Program-made: the position numbers and the translations under genes
In this document: piece by piece, positions 6,501 through 7,439 of the stretch
Numbering within the stretch: the first letter of the stretch is position 1
Layout: each line of letters starts with the position of its first letter
The notes under the pieces: generated by a model
What the model was told of the DNA's origin: nothing
The model's database searches: none
What the model saw: the letters and a program-made list of their open reading frames with translations, nothing else
NCBI GenBank assembly: GCA_024687845.1
Contig: JAILEL010000274.1
Coordinates: 1-7,439 of the forward strand
DNA from: Eubacterium sp.
GTDB lineage: Bacteria > Bacillota_A > Clostridia > Lachnospirales > Lachnospiraceae
Length of the DNA: 7,439 bases
Direction: 5' to 3'

Positions 6501-7439
6501 TATAGTATCAAATATCCTACAATCCTTCAGATTAAGGCTGTCTTCAAGTATCTTATAGGCATTAGCTCTTTCTGTTCCATAAGTTGCATTCGCAAGTGGG
6601 TTATTTCTATCAGCATTCTTTCCTCTTATATTCCACTGTCCGGTTATATCAGAATATTGGACTCCCACAATGCTCTGGCTCCATCTTGAGTTTGTAAGAT
6701 ACTCCGGTGTCTTAAATGTTTCCTTCATGAACTGCTCATAATACTCAGGATCAATCCATGTTGCACCTATTCTTACCTCTATCTCCGATGCATCAAGATC
6801 CTTTGGCATAACTTTCTTAAGAGCATGAACATTTATGGAGTATTCAGGAACAGCTTCAGATACATTTTCAGCTATCCTGAGCTTTTCTCTTATATTTCCG
6901 GAAAGATACTCATCAGCCGTCTCCCACTTATCAGTGACGGGATTTTTAAATATAACACCTGCAAGTTCATTTATTATATCTTCCTCTTTCTTGCCAGTTA
7001 GTTTTGACATATATGGAATATCAACCTTGGCTTTTTCCGAAAGAGATACAGCAAGCGCTTCACTGGCAGTATCAACAGATGTAACCACTTCTGCCCTTTT
7101 TATGGTTCTCTTAGTAAACATATCAGCCTTGGCAAGGAAGTTACCATCAGCATCAAATCTCTCAAGAGATGCGAGAAGTGAATAACTGGAATCCTGACTG
7201 AACGCACTTTTATTTGTTCTTGAATTGATACGACCGAATTTCTTTTCAAATGAATCATAAAGTTCATTCAGCTCCTGCTGCTTCGAACTTATATCTGCAT
7301 CCGCCGCTTCTTCAAGCTGCATATCTATAAGTTCTCTGGTACAGTCCCTTATTCCTACCATGCCCTTTATACGGTCAAGCTTTGATTCAGCCATATCCAC
7401 AGGTTTCATTACAGAATTTTCTCTATAATAAAGCTCATT
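3507..7439 (-). CDS. SNF2-like helicase, C-terminal part of a giant mobile-element protein (5' truncated by window edge)
   Basis: The frame has no stop from TGA at 3507-3509 through the right edge. Codons upstream of the first Met (7409) read [10 protein letters not shown], so this Met is internal and the gene is longer. Numbering from that Met, the superfamily 2 ATPase motifs are intact: motif I GAGKT (402-406), motif II DESH (563-566), motif III ATGTP (613-617), then GAGTNVQD (865-872) and the arginine-finger motif [10 protein letters not shown] (891-900). A charged helical insertion (about 495-545) separates motifs I and II. The first 370 residues and the segment at 930-1170 match, from memory, the helicase half of the 2000-3000-residue proteins found in Lachnospiraceae conjugative elements, often with an N6-DNA-methylase in the part not seen here. 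The tail after 1220 is charged and probably disordered. It likely remodels or translocates DNA during element transfer or protects it from restriction, but that role is inference. The kinase/nucleotidyltransferase gene follows. Confidence 0.88.
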   Translation of the reverse strand, partial: NELYYRENSVMKPVDMAESKLDRIKGMVGIRDCTRELIDMQLEEAADADISSKQQELNELYDSFEKKFGRINSRTNKSAFSQDSSYSLLASLERFDADGNFLAKADMFTKRTIKRAEVVTSVDTASEALAVSLSEKAKVDIPYMSKLTGKKEEDIINELAGVIFKNPVTDKWETADEYLSGNIREKLRIAENVSEAVPEYSINVHALKKVMPKDLDASEIEVRIGATWIDPEYYEQFMKETFKTPEYLTNSRWSQSIVGVQYSDITGQWNIRGKNADRNNPLANATYGTERANAYKILEDSLNLKDCRIFDTIIEDGKEKRVLNKKETTLASQKQEALREAFKDWVFADPERRETLVRKYNELFNSTRPREYDGSHLKFPGMSPEITLRPHQKNAVAHQLYGDNTLLAHCVGAGKTWEMAAAAMESKRLGLCRKSLFVVPNHLTEQWGSDFLQLYPGANILVATKKDFEPANRKKFCSRIATGDYDAVIIGHTQFEKIPLSTERQAATIEAQINEIEEAIALAKAERGERYTIKEMEKSRKALKVRLDKLNDTSRKDDVVTFEQLGVDRLFVDESHNYKNLFLYTKMRNVAGIAQTDAQKSSDMFAKCQYMDEITGGKGITFATGTPISNSMTELYTNMRYLQYNTLKKMKLTQFDAWASSFGETQTAIELAPEGTGYRAKTRFAKFFNLPELIALFKESADIKTPDMLKLDVPDAVFENVVLKPSEEQKEMVKELADRAEIVRNGGVDASVDNMLKITNDGRKLALDQRLISDMLPENENSKASACVEKAFEIYQEETPNKGAQLIFCDLSTPKGDGTFSVYEDIRDKLIEKGVPPEEIAFIHSANTETKKADLFAKVRSGQVRFLLGSTQKMGAGTNVQDRLIALHHLDVPWRPSDIEQQEGRIIRQGNMYKELGKQVKIFRYVTEGTFDSYSWQVIENKQKFIGQIMTSKSPVRSCEDVDEAALTYAEVKALCTGNPYIKEKMDLDIHVSKLKLLKANHTSQKYRLEDDISKNYPRKIADMKGRIQGYEIDIAHLKESKAELAERVKTQETEQISFQEAEQVSIPEIRKNDAKGEKSEISEKKDEVKEPFEIQIASKTYTERKEAGAALIDMCKGMKSFHDSLQVGEYHGFKLSVSFDAFEKKFDLAIKGAMTYHMDIGSDPVGNMTRLNNVLSGIESKLEKAKEQLSNTETQLETAKMEVTKPFKQEEELAQKLDRLNELNALLNMDETGNEKDEVTEEKAEDVCSEHTGKSKEVALLDEAEKKGNVTSIFDRISEKKNQVDLKQADNKITVSNSIDNKHKNEQVI
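4239..4286 (-). repeat. Imperfect 24-base tandem duplication in the helicase gene
   Basis: Two adjacent 24-base units (4286-4263 and 4262-4239) match at 18 of 24 positions and encode QETEQISF and QEAEQVSI (residues 1042-1049 and 1050-1057). They lie in a polar, variable spacer between the helicase core and the C-terminal domain, so this looks like neutral expansion of a linker. Confidence 0.6.

Noticed and set aside
5576..7185. Plus-strand ORFs at 5576-5761 and 6835-7185
   Set aside because: They are antisense to the intact helicase frame, which carries all the recognisable motifs. No start signals support them.

Overview
The window looks like accessory DNA from an AT-rich Gram-positive anaerobe, most likely a Clostridia/Lachnospiraceae integrative conjugative element. 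This rests on the AT-rich codon use, AGGAGG-type ribosome binding sites and two very large minus-strand genes. Both genes have the character of the multi-domain 'polyvalent' proteins common in Lachnospiraceae and Ruminococcaceae mobile elements. No conjugation, integrase, tRNA, rRNA or CRISPR sequence is present, so the mobile-element assignment is an inference from protein family.

Layout, read in the main (minus) direction from the right edge. Positions 7439-3507 hold the C-terminal part of a giant SNF2-like helicase. Its reading frame is open through the right edge, so the gene starts outside the window. A 119-base gap (3388-3506) follows and holds a minus-strand-specific hairpin with a GAAA loop and a U-tract. 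A second hairpin with a UUCG loop can cover the next gene's ribosome binding site. Positions 3387-184 encode a protein of about 1067 residues with a zeta-toxin-type P-loop kinase domain, a long polar linker, a minimal nucleotidyltransferase domain and lysine-rich C-terminal segments. Inside the linker, in the +1 frame, lies a 77-codon ORF (2003-1770) with its own GGAGGT ribosome binding site at 7-base spacing. This is the best candidate for an undescribed gene here.

The left edge is rearranged. Positions 1-96 and 243-338 form a 96-base inverted repeat with three differences. Each arm encodes the same C-terminal peptide, one on each strand, so the plus arm is the end of a second, convergent copy of the kinase/nucleotidyltransferase gene. 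After the plus-strand arm a small ORF begins at ATG 106, overlapping the previous stop, and it is cut off by the opposite arm. The minus-strand gene instead runs into antisense of that small ORF and ends with an unrelated 20-residue tail. Two of the three arm differences are synonymous and the third is Asp/Glu. That fits two diverged coding copies better than sequencing error or a simple fold-back copy, although a chimeric assembly cannot be excluded.

The helicase and the kinase/nucleotidyltransferase gene are probably one transcription unit, with the leader between them setting the level of the second. The open questions are whether the nested ORF is translated, whether the leader switches, and whether the 146-base spacer between the inverted arms can flip.
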